The position numbers and the translations under genes are program-made. The notes under the pieces are model-generated. The model searched no databases and was not told the origin of the DNA. It saw nothing but the letters and a program-made list of their open reading frames with translations. From Gammaproteobacteria bacterium (lineage in GTDB: Bacteria > Pseudomonadota > Gammaproteobacteria > Arenicellales > Arenicellaceae), in the NCBI GenBank assembly GCA_003485905.1, contig DNHK01000319.1, positions 1 through 10,514 of the forward strand: a DNA stretch of 10,514 nt. The letters run 5' to 3'. Shown here piece by piece: positions 1-7,304 of this stretch; the stretch's first letter is position 1, and each line of letters begins with the position of its first letter.

Positions 1-551
1 AAGAACTCAGCCGACTGCATTTAGAATTCACTGCCAACCTCAACGGTATTGGGCGAAACACAGATTTGCAGGAAATGGTGCGTGACGCGACGGTGGAGCT
101 GTATCAAACTATTCAAGGCTTACAAGATGAAGAAACCATTGCGTTGTCTAATGGATTACTACGTGTGTCTCTGTTCACCCCCACCTATGACGTCGCCACG
201 CCAGTTTTAGACGCGTTAGTTCTTTCCGGCCTACTTAATGTAGTAGAAGATAGTGGTGTTTTAGCAACAATCGCTGCCTGGCAACGGGCGGTTAAAAATG
301 TAACCGAATTTGAAACCAGCGCGCTTGAATTTACTGAGTCTCAACTTTTGCCCAGCCTCATCCAACGTGGAAATATGGGGCCACTATTGATTATTGATAG
401 CGAACTGCGCAATACCGAAAATGACCGCGCCAATGAAAATAGACCGGGCCCGGGGGAGGATAGACAAAGTAGCAACGGCCGAAGAGACGGCGAACGCGGC
501 TTATTAACCCGCCTCCGCGGGCCTGACGATGATCTGGAAACCCTGGTCTAA
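1..551 (+). CDS. Hypothetical helical protein (DUF6090-like), 3' part only, probably cut short by a nonsense codon
   Basis: The reading frame is open from base 3 to the TAA at 549-551, so the true start lies before the window; the TTG at 66 is only an internal codon. The visible part begins with ELSRLHLEFTANL, like the helix that follows the single membrane anchor in DUF6090-type proteins. It continues with a helical core whose segment TPVLDALVLSGLLNVV resembles that family's conserved 'y..L..sG.l..i' stretch. After residue LLIID (about base 400) comes a polar, probably disordered linker rich in N, R, D and G. The assignment is from memory of the family pattern, not from a search, and no biochemical role can be stated. 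The frame continues in a coding-like way after the stop (see 552-737), so this may be a broken gene. It is convergent with the metal efflux operon. Confidence 0.55.
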   Translation, partial: ELSRLHLEFTANLNGIGRNTDLQEMVRDATVELYQTIQGLQDEETIALSNGLLRVSLFTPTYDVATPVLDALVLSGLLNVVEDSGVLATIAAWQRAVKNVTEFETSALEFTESQLLPSLIQRGNMGPLLIIDSELRNTENDRANENRPGPGEDRQSSNGRRDGERGLLTRLRGPDDDLETLV

Positions 552-737
552 GTCGATAGCGCCCTGAAAGGCCTGTTTGCGCAAAGAACAAGGGGTGCGA
601 ATCGTTCTGCTCAATCACTTTCTCGATTGGAACTTGCAGCGACACGCTTGATCAGTGCAGTAGAAATTGCGCAAGGACTAGCCCCGCGTAACCCTACCAA
701 TAGCTCAGGAAGACAGGTCTCGGCTTCGCCAAATTGA
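552..737 (+). pseudogene. In-frame continuation of the preceding gene beyond its TAA
   Basis: Directly after the TAA at 549-551 the same frame runs for 61 codons to a TGA at 735-737. The translation looks like real protein: VDSALKGLFAQRTRGANRSA, then a regular amphipathic helix containing LSRLELAATRLISAVEIAQ, then a polar tail. In DUF6090-like proteins the expected C-terminus is 'L..d..f.nl...R', followed by a helix of exactly this kind, and the last residues before the stop (DDDLETLV) lead into it smoothly. The simplest reading is that the TAA is a point mutation or sequencing error within one longer gene. The restored gene would overlap the 3' end of the convergent RND gene by 33 bp. No internal start codon with a ribosome binding site was seen that would make this a separate gene. 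Confidence 0.45.
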
Positions 738-3700
738 AAAGATAGCAGGAAATACCACTAATACCAATATCAGCGCGGTACCTACTCCGCCAAGCATAGG
801 CGCGGCTATTCGTTTCATTACATCAGCTCCACTACCAGAGCTGTACATGATTGGCATAAGTCCTATAAGCAGGGTCAAACTTGTCATCAACATTGGGCGA
901 ATGCGTTGACTAGCACCCTGAGCGATAGAGTCTTGAAGGTCACGTTGAGTTAATACCGAACCACTAGCACGCCGATCTTGCCAGCTTAGGTCTAAATACA
1001 GCATCATAAGTAAGCCTAGCTCTACCGCCAAACCGGCAACCGCGATCATTCCAACAGCAACAGCAACGCTAAGATTGTAATTGAGCGCACTCAACAACCA
1101 AACACTGCCAATCACTGAAAACGGCAATGCCGACATAACTATCAATGATTCTACTACCGATTTTCTATGCAGATATAACATCAGAAATATCAACAGGACC
1201 GTCAACGGAACCAAAACACTTAAACGCTGCTTGGCCCGTTCAAAATAGGTGAATTGTCCTGCCCACTCGATTCGGTAGCCTGCGGGAATAGCGACAGAAT
1301 CGTTAACCACTTGTTGCGCTAACTCAACAAAATCAGCAATACCAATTTCACTGTTTATATCGACAAATACAAAACTTACCAACTGTCCGTCTTCATTCCG
1401 CAGCGCCGGCGGACCGGTACGAAAAACAATATCCGCCACCTGTGTAATGGGTATTTGCTGACCTGAGGCTGTGGTTACAAAAATACGCTCAAGCGCTTCT
1501 GGGGTATCTCGATAGTCACGAGCATAGCGAACCAATATATCGTACCGCTCTCGTCCCTCTATAGTTTCGCTAACACGCGAACCACCGACTGCGGCTTCGA
1601 TTACATCCTGTACATCGCCGACATTCAAGCCAAATCGAGCGGCAGCTGCACGATCAATATCAAAATCTATGAAATAGCCACCGGTAGCCCGTTCAGCAAA
1701 AGCACTTCGCGTGTAAGGCGCGGTACGCAGGTCTTTCATTAACACCTGTTCAATCTCTACCGCAGTCGTTTCAATAATAGTTAAGTCTTCACCAAAGACC
1801 TTAATACCCAGCGCAGAACGAATACCAGTCGCCAACATCTCAGTACGCGTTTGAATGGGCATCCACCAAACATTTGGCATACCGGGAAATCGCATCGCCA
1901 AATCCATTTCCGAAATCAACTTGTCCCAAGTCATGTCATCTCGCCACTCACTTTGTGGTTTCAACATGATATTGGTTTCGATCATAGATAAAGGCGCGGG
2001 GTCAGTAGGGCTAGTGCTACGGCCTACCTTGCCGAACACTCGCTCAACTTCTGGAAACTTCTTCAGCTCCGCATCCATCGTCTGTAAAACATTGGTCGCT
2101 TCTTCTATCGACATACCCGGAACGGAGGTCGGCATATACAATATGCTGCCCTCATTCATCGGCGGCATAAACTCACTACCGAGGCTCCGATAAACAGGGA
2201 TTGTAAGCACCAGTGCAACCACTGTTGCTATCACAACAGGCCAACGAAAACTGACGGCAAATCGAACTATCGGGACGTAAGCATTACTTAAGGCTAAATT
2301 TAGCCTACTCTTATTACTAGTTATCCGGCCCTTTATTAACAATACGGCAAGCGCAGGTATTAAAGTCACCGATAGGAGCGCCGCAAAAAACATCGAATAA
2401 GTTTTGGAGAAAGCCAACGGTTTGAACAACCGCCCTTCGGTACCCTCGAGTGCAAACACCGGCAAGAATGACACGGTAATTATCAGCAACGAGAAAAAAA
2501 TACTGGGCCCGACTTCCTGCATCGCTTCGATCACAATGCGAGTGCGAGATCGGCTATCTTCAACCGCTGCCTGCAGCCGTTTATGAATGTTATCAATAAT
2601 AACAATAGCAGCATCAACCATTGCCCCAATCGCCACCGCTATTCCACCAAGCGACATAATGTTTGCAGTAAGCCCTTGATAATACATAGGTATAAAGGAC
2701 AGTAAGATTGCGATTGGCAACATTAATATCGCCACAAATGCGGAACGCAGATGAAGCAAAAAGAGCCCAATAATCAGAGAAACAATCAACATCTCTTCGA
2801 GCAACGTGGTTCGCAAAGTATCAATCGCCCGCTCGATAAGGCTGGAACGATCGTAAACCGGAACTATCTCAACCCCTTCGGGCAAGCTTTGAGCAAGTAC
2901 TTGAATACGATCTTTTACCCGATTAATTACCTGAAAAGCATTTTCTCCGTAACGCATGACCACAATTCCACCAACTGCGATACCTTCACCATCGAGCTCG
3001 GCCTGACCACGCTGCATGGCAGGACCTAGTCCTACGCTTGCCACATCTGCAATGGTTACGGGAATACCTCCTTCATCTATACCAATCACTACCTGTTCGA
3101 GATCTGCCACCGAACTAACATACCCGCGTCCCCGAATAAACTGCTCGTGCCCGGCTATCTCTAGCACACGACCACCAACATCATTGTTTGATGCCCGAAC
3201 CGCAGCCGTGACTGTTTTTAACGGTATACCGTGTGACACCAATTTATTCGGATCGATGTCGATTTGATATTCCTTTACAAACCCACCAACCGAGGCGACT
3301 TCGGCTACTCCCTCTACAGACTCGAGCGCGTAGCGAAGATTAAAATCTTGCAGACTTCGTAAATCCGCCAAACTCTGATTACCAGTTCTATCAACCAAGG
3401 CGTATTGGTATACCCAACCGACACCAGTTGCATCTGGCCCCAGGGTCGGTCGTACACCCTGAGGTAACTTTGCTGCGGCCGTATTTAGGTACTCTAGAAC
3501 TCTTGAACGCGCCCAGTAAATATCGGTATCGTCTTCAAAGATTACATACACAAATGATAAGCCCATAAAACTTTGGCCACGGACAAATCGAACGTCGGGT
3601 GCGGCCAGCAAAGTTGTTGATAACGGATAGGTTATCTGATCTTCTACAAGATCCGGACTGCGCCCCGGCCAATCAGTAAAAACGATGACCTGAACATCAG

Positions 3701-3848
3701 ACAGATCAGGAATCGCATCCAATGGTGATAGCACTAATGAACGGTATCCCCAGGCTGCCAGGCCAACGACCAATACAATCGTGATTACACAATTTCGTGC
3801 TGACCACTCGATCAGTTTCGCGAGCATGCTAACCGGTCGGTCTACCAT
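705..3848 (-). CDS. cusA: CusA/CzcA-family heavy-metal efflux RND pump
   Basis: Inner-membrane proton-driven pump (HME-RND subfamily), 1047 residues, the usual length. The plan is TM1 (about 20-39), a first periplasmic porter half (about 40-340), a TM block (about 345-505), TM7 (about 537-553), a second porter half (about 558-870) and a final TM block (about 875-1042). Family hallmarks visible are SPLDAIPDLSDVQVIV (41-56), GGIAVAIGAMVDAAIV with Asp412 of the proton relay, and AGLAVELG with Glu943. Methionines at 622 (APLSMIET) and 671 (RTEMLATG) fall where CusA has copper-binding methionines, which favours Cu(I)/Ag(I). The lysine of CusA's relay (RPKAMT) is replaced by Met986 (RPMLMT), closer to CzcA-type pumps, so the exact metal is uncertain. 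The ATG overlaps the adaptor stop by 7 bp (ATGGTAG), so the two are translationally coupled. No clear terminator follows the gene. A CzcA-like divalent specificity is the main alternative. Confidence 0.93.
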   Translation of the reverse strand: MVDRPVSMLAKLIEWSARNCVITIVLVVGLAAWGYRSLVLSPLDAIPDLSDVQVIVFTDWPGRSPDLVEDQITYPLSTTLLAAPDVRFVRGQSFMGLSFVYVIFEDDTDIYWARSRVLEYLNTAAAKLPQGVRPTLGPDATGVGWVYQYALVDRTGNQSLADLRSLQDFNLRYALESVEGVAEVASVGGFVKEYQIDIDPNKLVSHGIPLKTVTAAVRASNNDVGGRVLEIAGHEQFIRGRGYVSSVADLEQVVIGIDEGGIPVTIADVASVGLGPAMQRGQAELDGEGIAVGGIVVMRYGENAFQVINRVKDRIQVLAQSLPEGVEIVPVYDRSSLIERAIDTLRTTLLEEMLIVSLIIGLFLLHLRSAFVAILMLPIAILLSFIPMYYQGLTANIMSLGGIAVAIGAMVDAAIVIIDNIHKRLQAAVEDSRSRTRIVIEAMQEVGPSIFFSLLIITVSFLPVFALEGTEGRLFKPLAFSKTYSMFFAALLSVTLIPALAVLLIKGRITSNKSRLNLALSNAYVPIVRFAVSFRWPVVIATVVALVLTIPVYRSLGSEFMPPMNEGSILYMPTSVPGMSIEEATNVLQTMDAELKKFPEVERVFGKVGRSTSPTDPAPLSMIETNIMLKPQSEWRDDMTWDKLISEMDLAMRFPGMPNVWWMPIQTRTEMLATGIRSALGIKVFGEDLTIIETTAVEIEQVLMKDLRTAPYTRSAFAERATGGYFIDFDIDRAAAARFGLNVGDVQDVIEAAVGGSRVSETIEGRERYDILVRYARDYRDTPEALERIFVTTASGQQIPITQVADIVFRTGPPALRNEDGQLVSFVFVDINSEIGIADFVELAQQVVNDSVAIPAGYRIEWAGQFTYFERAKQRLSVLVPLTVLLIFLMLYLHRKSVVESLIVMSALPFSVIGSVWLLSALNYNLSVAVAVGMIAVAGLAVELGLLMMLYLDLSWQDRRASGSVLTQRDLQDSIAQGASQRIRPMLMTSLTLLIGLMPIMYSSGSGADVMKRIAAPMLGGVGTALILVLVVFPAIFSIWRSRDLSS

Positions 3849-5335
3849 TGCTGTAACCCGGTTTTAAGTCGTGCTTCTGCGGCCACTAGAAAATTACCAG
3901 AGGTAACTACAACATCACCTGTATCAATGCCATCAAATATCTCAACATAACCTTGCGCTCGTTGCCCAGTGGCAACCTGAACCGGTTTAAGATAACCACC
4001 GCCCAAATCTACAAAAACCACACGACTGGTGCCTGCCACAATAACTGCTTCTTCTGGCACGGTGAGAGTAATTCCAAAACTGATCTCGAGCGATACCTCA
4101 GCGTACATATCAGGCTTTAAAAGGGCAGCTGCATTATCGAGCGTCAAGCGTAATCGCGCAGTACGGGTTTCATTTTGAATATAAGGATAGATATATTCGA
4201 CCTGAGATTCGAATCGCTGATTAGGCAAATACGGAATGGAGACCACTACCGGCGTGCCGACAGTAACAAGCTCAAGATCGCTCTCATAAATATCAGCTTC
4301 GACCCAAACTTGTGACAAATCCGCGATCGTCAATAATGTCTGGCCGGCACTCACACCACTTCCATCAGTTATATTACGTTCAACGACGATCCCGCTTTTT
4401 TGTGCGTAAATCGGAATATAATCTTGCGCTGCACCTCGTCGCTCCAACTCCGCAATTTCACGCTCATCCATATCCCATAGAACTAAACGATGGCGTGCAG
4501 AAATATTCAGAGAATCGGAAGACCCTCGATTTATCGTCTCAATATACTCCTGTTGTGCCGCAAAAAGATCTGGACTGTACACAGTGAACAACTCCTCACC
4601 TTTCTTGACCTCAACGCCGACATAGTTTGCTTTTAACGTTCCGATATATCCGTCGTACTTTAACGTTACTTGCGAAAGCGAACGCTCATCGTAATTTACC
4701 CGGCCTACCGCTCGAATAGATTTGGTTAGCTCTCTATCAGTCGCTTGTGCGGTTTTTAAACCAATTAGCTGTCGACGACGAGCATCGATAGAGAAGGTGT
4801 TGTCGCCACTATCCAATGCGCTCCCATCACCGATAAGGACACCGCCACTAGCAATGCTCAAACCTGCCCGGTCAGTCGCCAGATCAAATTGCAATCGCCG
4901 ACTACCGAATTCAGGATGCTCTTGAATTTGCACAGTTAGGGGCCATTCACCTCGCATAGCAAGTTCTACTTCTCCCTCGTAGCGCCCAGGCGCTGTTTCC
5001 AAAAGTTGTCCGGCAGCGGCCCGCATTGCAGACATGGAACCCATCGCAGGCATTTCTGCATAGGCATCAATAACAACCCCACTAGCCGGATCCCCGTTTT
5101 CATCCCAGATTCTAAAAATAAGTGTATTGCTACCAACTGTTGGTGTCGGCGGGTCGGTTGCGACCGATATTTCTGCTGGCCCAACTTGAAAGCGCGGGTC
5201 TACATCTTCAGCTACACCGCTAATTTGCCTAGGTTCAACAACCGTTTTATTTGACCGGTCGGTGAAAACCGTCCAACCCCACGCTACGAAAACCAATACA
5301 CTGAGCGCAACGACTATGCTTTTCTTTTTCATCAC
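3842..5335 (-). CDS. cusB: CusB-like periplasmic adaptor with N-terminal YtkA/FixH-like domain
   Basis: Membrane fusion protein that links the RND pump to the outer-membrane channel, 497 residues. Residues 6-24 form a membrane anchor or uncleaved signal. Residues about 53-150 resemble a YtkA/FixH-like beta domain (pattern DPPTPTVG, DENGDPASGVVIDA, APGRYEGEVELAMRGEW) and hold four methionines spaced every third residue (Met95, 98, 101, 104), a likely copper ligand set. After that comes a typical HlyD/CusB core: an N-terminal barrel strand at GRVNYDERSL (211-220), a lipoyl half around KYDGYIGTL, a helical hairpin (about 255-300), the second lipoyl half (IPIYAQKSGIVVERNITDG), then a beta barrel and a C-terminal membrane-proximal domain ending KTGLQQW. 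The start is GTG at 5335 (overlapping the upstream stop as GTGA) or, equally plausible, ATG at 5332 (overlap TGATG), which removes one residue. Either way it is tightly coupled to its neighbours. The family call is secure and the extra-domain call is by pattern. Confidence 0.93.
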   Translation of the reverse strand: MMKKKSIVVALSVLVFVAWGWTVFTDRSNKTVVEPRQISGVAEDVDPRFQVGPAEISVATDPPTPTVGSNTLIFRIWDENGDPASGVVIDAYAEMPAMGSMSAMRAAAGQLLETAPGRYEGEVELAMRGEWPLTVQIQEHPEFGSRRLQFDLATDRAGLSIASGGVLIGDGSALDSGDNTFSIDARRRQLIGLKTAQATDRELTKSIRAVGRVNYDERSLSQVTLKYDGYIGTLKANYVGVEVKKGEELFTVYSPDLFAAQQEYIETINRGSSDSLNISARHRLVLWDMDEREIAELERRGAAQDYIPIYAQKSGIVVERNITDGSGVSAGQTLLTIADLSQVWVEADIYESDLELVTVGTPVVVSIPYLPNQRFESQVEYIYPYIQNETRTARLRLTLDNAAALLKPDMYAEVSLEISFGITLTVPEEAVIVAGTSRVVFVDLGGGYLKPVQVATGQRAQGYVEIFDGIDTGDVVVTSGNFLVAAEARLKTGLQQW

Positions 5336-6624
5336 TGTACTCCATCGATATTTGATGAGTGAAGTTGCAAAGAACCACCCGCCCTCAATTCTAATTCAGC
5401 CAATCTCTGAATAGCACTAGAATGACTACGCACTAGGTCTTCTTCGATTTGCAACTTTTGACGCTCGGCACTAATCACTTCCATAAAGCCGCCTCTGCCG
5501 CTTTCATAATCAGTCAGCGTAGCTTTGAGGAATTCATCAGCTAGCGGTAGCAAAGTATTTTCATGCAACTCAATACTATCTAACGATTCAACCACCCCGG
5601 CATACGCTGCAGTTAGTTCTGCCAGCAATTGGCTAGCTTGGTTGGCACGTTGTGATTGAGTCTGACGCACACTTGCCTGTGCGGAGAGTAGTTGTTGTCT
5701 GCGCTTATTTCGATTGAGTGGAACCTTTAACGATAGCCCAACAATTGTTCGCTTATCAACTTCATCCCACAAACTGTTATAGCCAGCCGTAAATTTTAGG
5801 TCTGGGTAGAACGCCTTTTCTGCGACCGTCACATCGGAAGACTCAGCAGCAACTATAGCGTCTAAACGCTTCAAATCAGGATGTTCGTCGGTAGATAATT
5901 CCTGTAATTTCTCTAGAGATGGCAACCGTTGAATCTCCGCCGATATCTCTGCATGTGGCAAAGTTAGTGTTGGTTGCCGATTTAACAAGCCATTGATCTG
6001 CGCTGTGGTCACAGACAACATACGCGCTAACTCCAATAAATGACGATCCAGATTCGCCAGCTCAAGATCTGCTCGCAATACATCCTGCTGCGATGCTCTT
6101 CCTGCGACATAGCGTGATTCTGCAACTGACTTTAAATCACCTAAAAGTGCGTGCGATTCACGATGAATGGTCATGGCTTGCTGTGCAAAATAATACTCAG
6201 CGAACGCAGTTCTAGCTCTAGCAGCCAATTCAAGACGCAATCCATGCTCGTGAGCGCGCGCAGCATCCGTACGCAAAACAGCCGAGTTTTTTCGCGCCTT
6301 TAACGTCCCCGGCCATGGCATCCCCTGGCTAAACTCAATCCGTTTATTTAAGCCTTGGCCCTCTCGACCAAAGGTTTGTGGCGCAAAGTTATAGCCAAAC
6401 TCAGGGTCATCCAATGCGCCCGCAGTTTCGATTCGATGGAATGCAACGTCTATTGCTGCCCGACGCTCCGCCACACTGGGATTATGATCCCAAACCATTG
6501 ATACCAGTTGATCTGCTGTAAAAACTTCCCGACCCTCAAGTGGATCCGGTATCGATTGTGCAAATGCTAGTGGTGTAGAGATAACGCTAACCGCTATTGC
6601 GGTCAGCAATAATTTACTAGACAT
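5332..6624 (-). CDS. TolC/CusC-like outer-membrane factor of the metal efflux system
   Basis: Outer-membrane channel protein of the OEP/TolC family, 430 residues. It starts with a clear signal peptide (MSSKLLLTAIAVSVISTPLAFA, likely cut before QSIPD). Unlike E. coli CusC there is no lipobox cysteine, so it is probably not lipidated. Two OEP repeats are visible. The first runs about 35-215, with the family signature around GMPWPGTLKARKN (101-113) and RYVAGRASQQDVLRADLEL (171-189). The second runs about 235-415, with YPDLKFTAGYNSLWD, a strand ending in the VPLNRNKRRQ turn, and YESGRGGFMEVISAERQ (373-389). Long alpha-helical hairpins form the periplasmic tunnel. The ATG at 6624 has a good ribosome binding site (AAGGA, 7 nt away). 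The gene is the second of four in the operon and its TGA overlaps the adaptor start. CzcC-type and CusC-type proteins cannot be separated by eye. Confidence 0.92.
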   Translation of the reverse strand: MSSKLLLTAIAVSVISTPLAFAQSIPDPLEGREVFTADQLVSMVWDHNPSVAERRAAIDVAFHRIETAGALDDPEFGYNFAPQTFGREGQGLNKRIEFSQGMPWPGTLKARKNSAVLRTDAARAHEHGLRLELAARARTAFAEYYFAQQAMTIHRESHALLGDLKSVAESRYVAGRASQQDVLRADLELANLDRHLLELARMLSVTTAQINGLLNRQPTLTLPHAEISAEIQRLPSLEKLQELSTDEHPDLKRLDAIVAAESSDVTVAEKAFYPDLKFTAGYNSLWDEVDKRTIVGLSLKVPLNRNKRRQQLLSAQASVRQTQSQRANQASQLLAELTAAYAGVVESLDSIELHENTLLPLADEFLKATLTDYESGRGGFMEVISAERQKLQIEEDLVRSHSSAIQRLAELELRAGGSLQLHSSNIDGVQ

Positions 6625-6650
6625 AATCTTGTCCTTCGTTTGTTTTAAAT

Positions 6651-6676
6651 AAAAACCCGCCCACTCTCATAGGGCG
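6651..6676 (-). terminator. Possible attenuator hairpin between the small leader gene and the efflux genes
   Basis: On the minus strand CGCCC (6676-6672) and GGGCG (6662-6658) form a perfect 5-bp stem with a 9-nt loop, followed by GG and a run of five T (6655-6651), then ATTT. It lies between the stop of the Cys-rich gene and the ribosome binding site of the outer-membrane factor. It could be a weak intrinsic terminator that reduces expression of the pump relative to the leader gene, but the stem is short. Confidence 0.35.
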
Positions 6677-6689
6677 CGCTATCCATTTA

Positions 6690-7037
6690 CTACGAAAGAA
6701 TCGAAATCGGTGGCCTAAAAGGTGGGTCAACGCGGCTGAAACGCGGCGGAGTTAAAAATGAATTTAATGGCAGAAAAATAGCGGGAGCAAAAACTTGAAC
6801 CAATTCCAGTGGCCGAATCATTGACACACACACCAAGCAACATTCGTTTGAAACGGAGGTAGGTTGATTCTGATCAACCCCTTCATGACAGGGCATTTCC
6901 ATAGATTCGCTTGCCTCATGAGTCATCTCTACAATACAACAACCGCTGCCATAGGCGAGTGTCGCATTCAAAGCGAACATAAGTATTGCGACCCTTACCA
7001 GAGCCCTAAAAAGACTAGAATGATGTTTCATTTTCAA
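6690..7037 (-). CDS. Small secreted Cys/His/Met-rich protein leading the metal efflux operon (DUF2946/CopL-like)
   Basis: A 115-residue protein with a basic N-terminus and hydrophobic signal segment (about 9-30, ending NATLAYG), so it is exported. The mature part carries many potential metal ligands: Cys33-Cys34, Met38, His40, Met46, Met48, Cys50-His51 (MEMPCHEG) and Cys66-Cys67-x2-Cys70. It ends with a second hydrophobic stretch (about 78-95) and the tail FSRVDPPFRPP. Short proteins with this plan (signal, MPCH, CC..C, a closing RPP) are common at the head of copper efflux operons and are often annotated DUF2946 or CopL-like; their role is not settled. It is 65 bp upstream of the outer-membrane factor gene. 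The 5'-most start is TTG at 7037; the ATG at 7031 (113 residues, MKHHSS) is at least as likely. Neither has a clear ribosome binding site. A role as periplasmic metal binder or sensor is inferred. Confidence 0.75.
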   Translation of the reverse strand: MKMKHHSSLFRALVRVAILMFALNATLAYGSGCCIVEMTHEASESMEMPCHEGVDQNQPTSVSNECCLVCVSMIRPLELVQVFAPAIFLPLNSFLTPPRFSRVDPPFRPPISILS

Positions 7038-7044
7038 AGTTAAT

Positions 7045-7083
7045 TATCACAATCGCAACTGAATAGCGAACGCAGTTGTGATA
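7045..7083. promoter_or_regulatory. Inverted repeat upstream of the metal efflux operon (operator or 5'-UTR hairpin)
   Basis: TATCACAA (7045-7052) and TTGTGATA (7076-7083) are perfect 8-bp inverted arms 23 nt apart. Inside them CAACTG (7056-7061) faces CAGTTG (7073-7078). The right arm continues as CAGTTGTGATA, which can pair with TATCACAA plus an inner CTG if a short bulge is allowed. It lies between the likely promoter and the first start codon of the minus-strand operon. It could be a regulator's binding site or a stem in the leader RNA. It does not match the CueR, CusR or CRP consensus well enough to name a regulator. Confidence 0.4.
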
Positions 7084-7093
7084 GATCAGCTCA

Positions 7094-7122
7094 AGTAAAG
7101 CCTTTAGCACCCGTAAAATCAA
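7094..7122 (-). promoter_or_regulatory. Candidate sigma-70 promoter for the metal efflux operon
   Basis: On the minus strand TTGATT (7122-7117) is followed after 17 nt by TTTACT (7099-7094). This would start transcription near 7087, just upstream of the inverted repeat at 7045-7083 and about 50 nt before the first gene. The -10 element is weak, as expected for an activated promoter. The assignment is by consensus match only. Confidence 0.25.
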
Positions 7123-7225
7123 TAAGAAATACCTATAAACATTGATCCACCCACACGCGATACGAGCACAAATTAAACCCGAAAAATATCGAGAACTATA
7201 TAGAACACGCTATCAGTATATTATC

Positions 7226-7253
7226 TGGGTCAAACAAATAGAGACTGTATAAT
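7226..7253 (+). promoter_or_regulatory. Candidate promoter for the methyltransferase-PqqD gene
   Basis: A perfect TATAAT (7248-7253), directly preceded by TG, lies about 50 nt before the ATG at 7305. The best -35 is poor (TGGGTC, 7226-7231, 16-nt spacing). The -10 box and position make it a reasonable plus-strand promoter. No good ribosome binding site precedes the ATG, and a tiny ATG..TAG frame of four codons (7283-7297) lies in the leader. Confidence 0.4.
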
Positions 7254-7304
7254 CTCAACGAGTGGACTACACAGATCTTAAAATGAATATTCTGTAGCAA
7301 TTAC

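Noticed and set aside
508..521. CCCGC/GCGGG hairpin as terminator of the efflux operon
   Set aside because: It lies about 190 nt after the pump stop, inside an open reading frame, and has no T tract on the minus strand.
391..645. 84-residue minus-strand frame over the end of the first gene
   Set aside because: It lies opposite a frame that reads as a coherent helical protein on the plus strand, and its own translation is rich in R, G and P with no recognisable domain.
2751..3267. Plus-strand frames inside the RND pump gene
   Set aside because: They are antisense to a well-conserved pump and show low-complexity shadow translations with no ribosome binding site.
7038..7304. RiPP precursor peptide gene near the PqqD fusion
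   Set aside because: The only plus-strand ATG frame is four codons long (7283-7297) and the minus strand offers a frame of seven codons; neither resembles a leader peptide.
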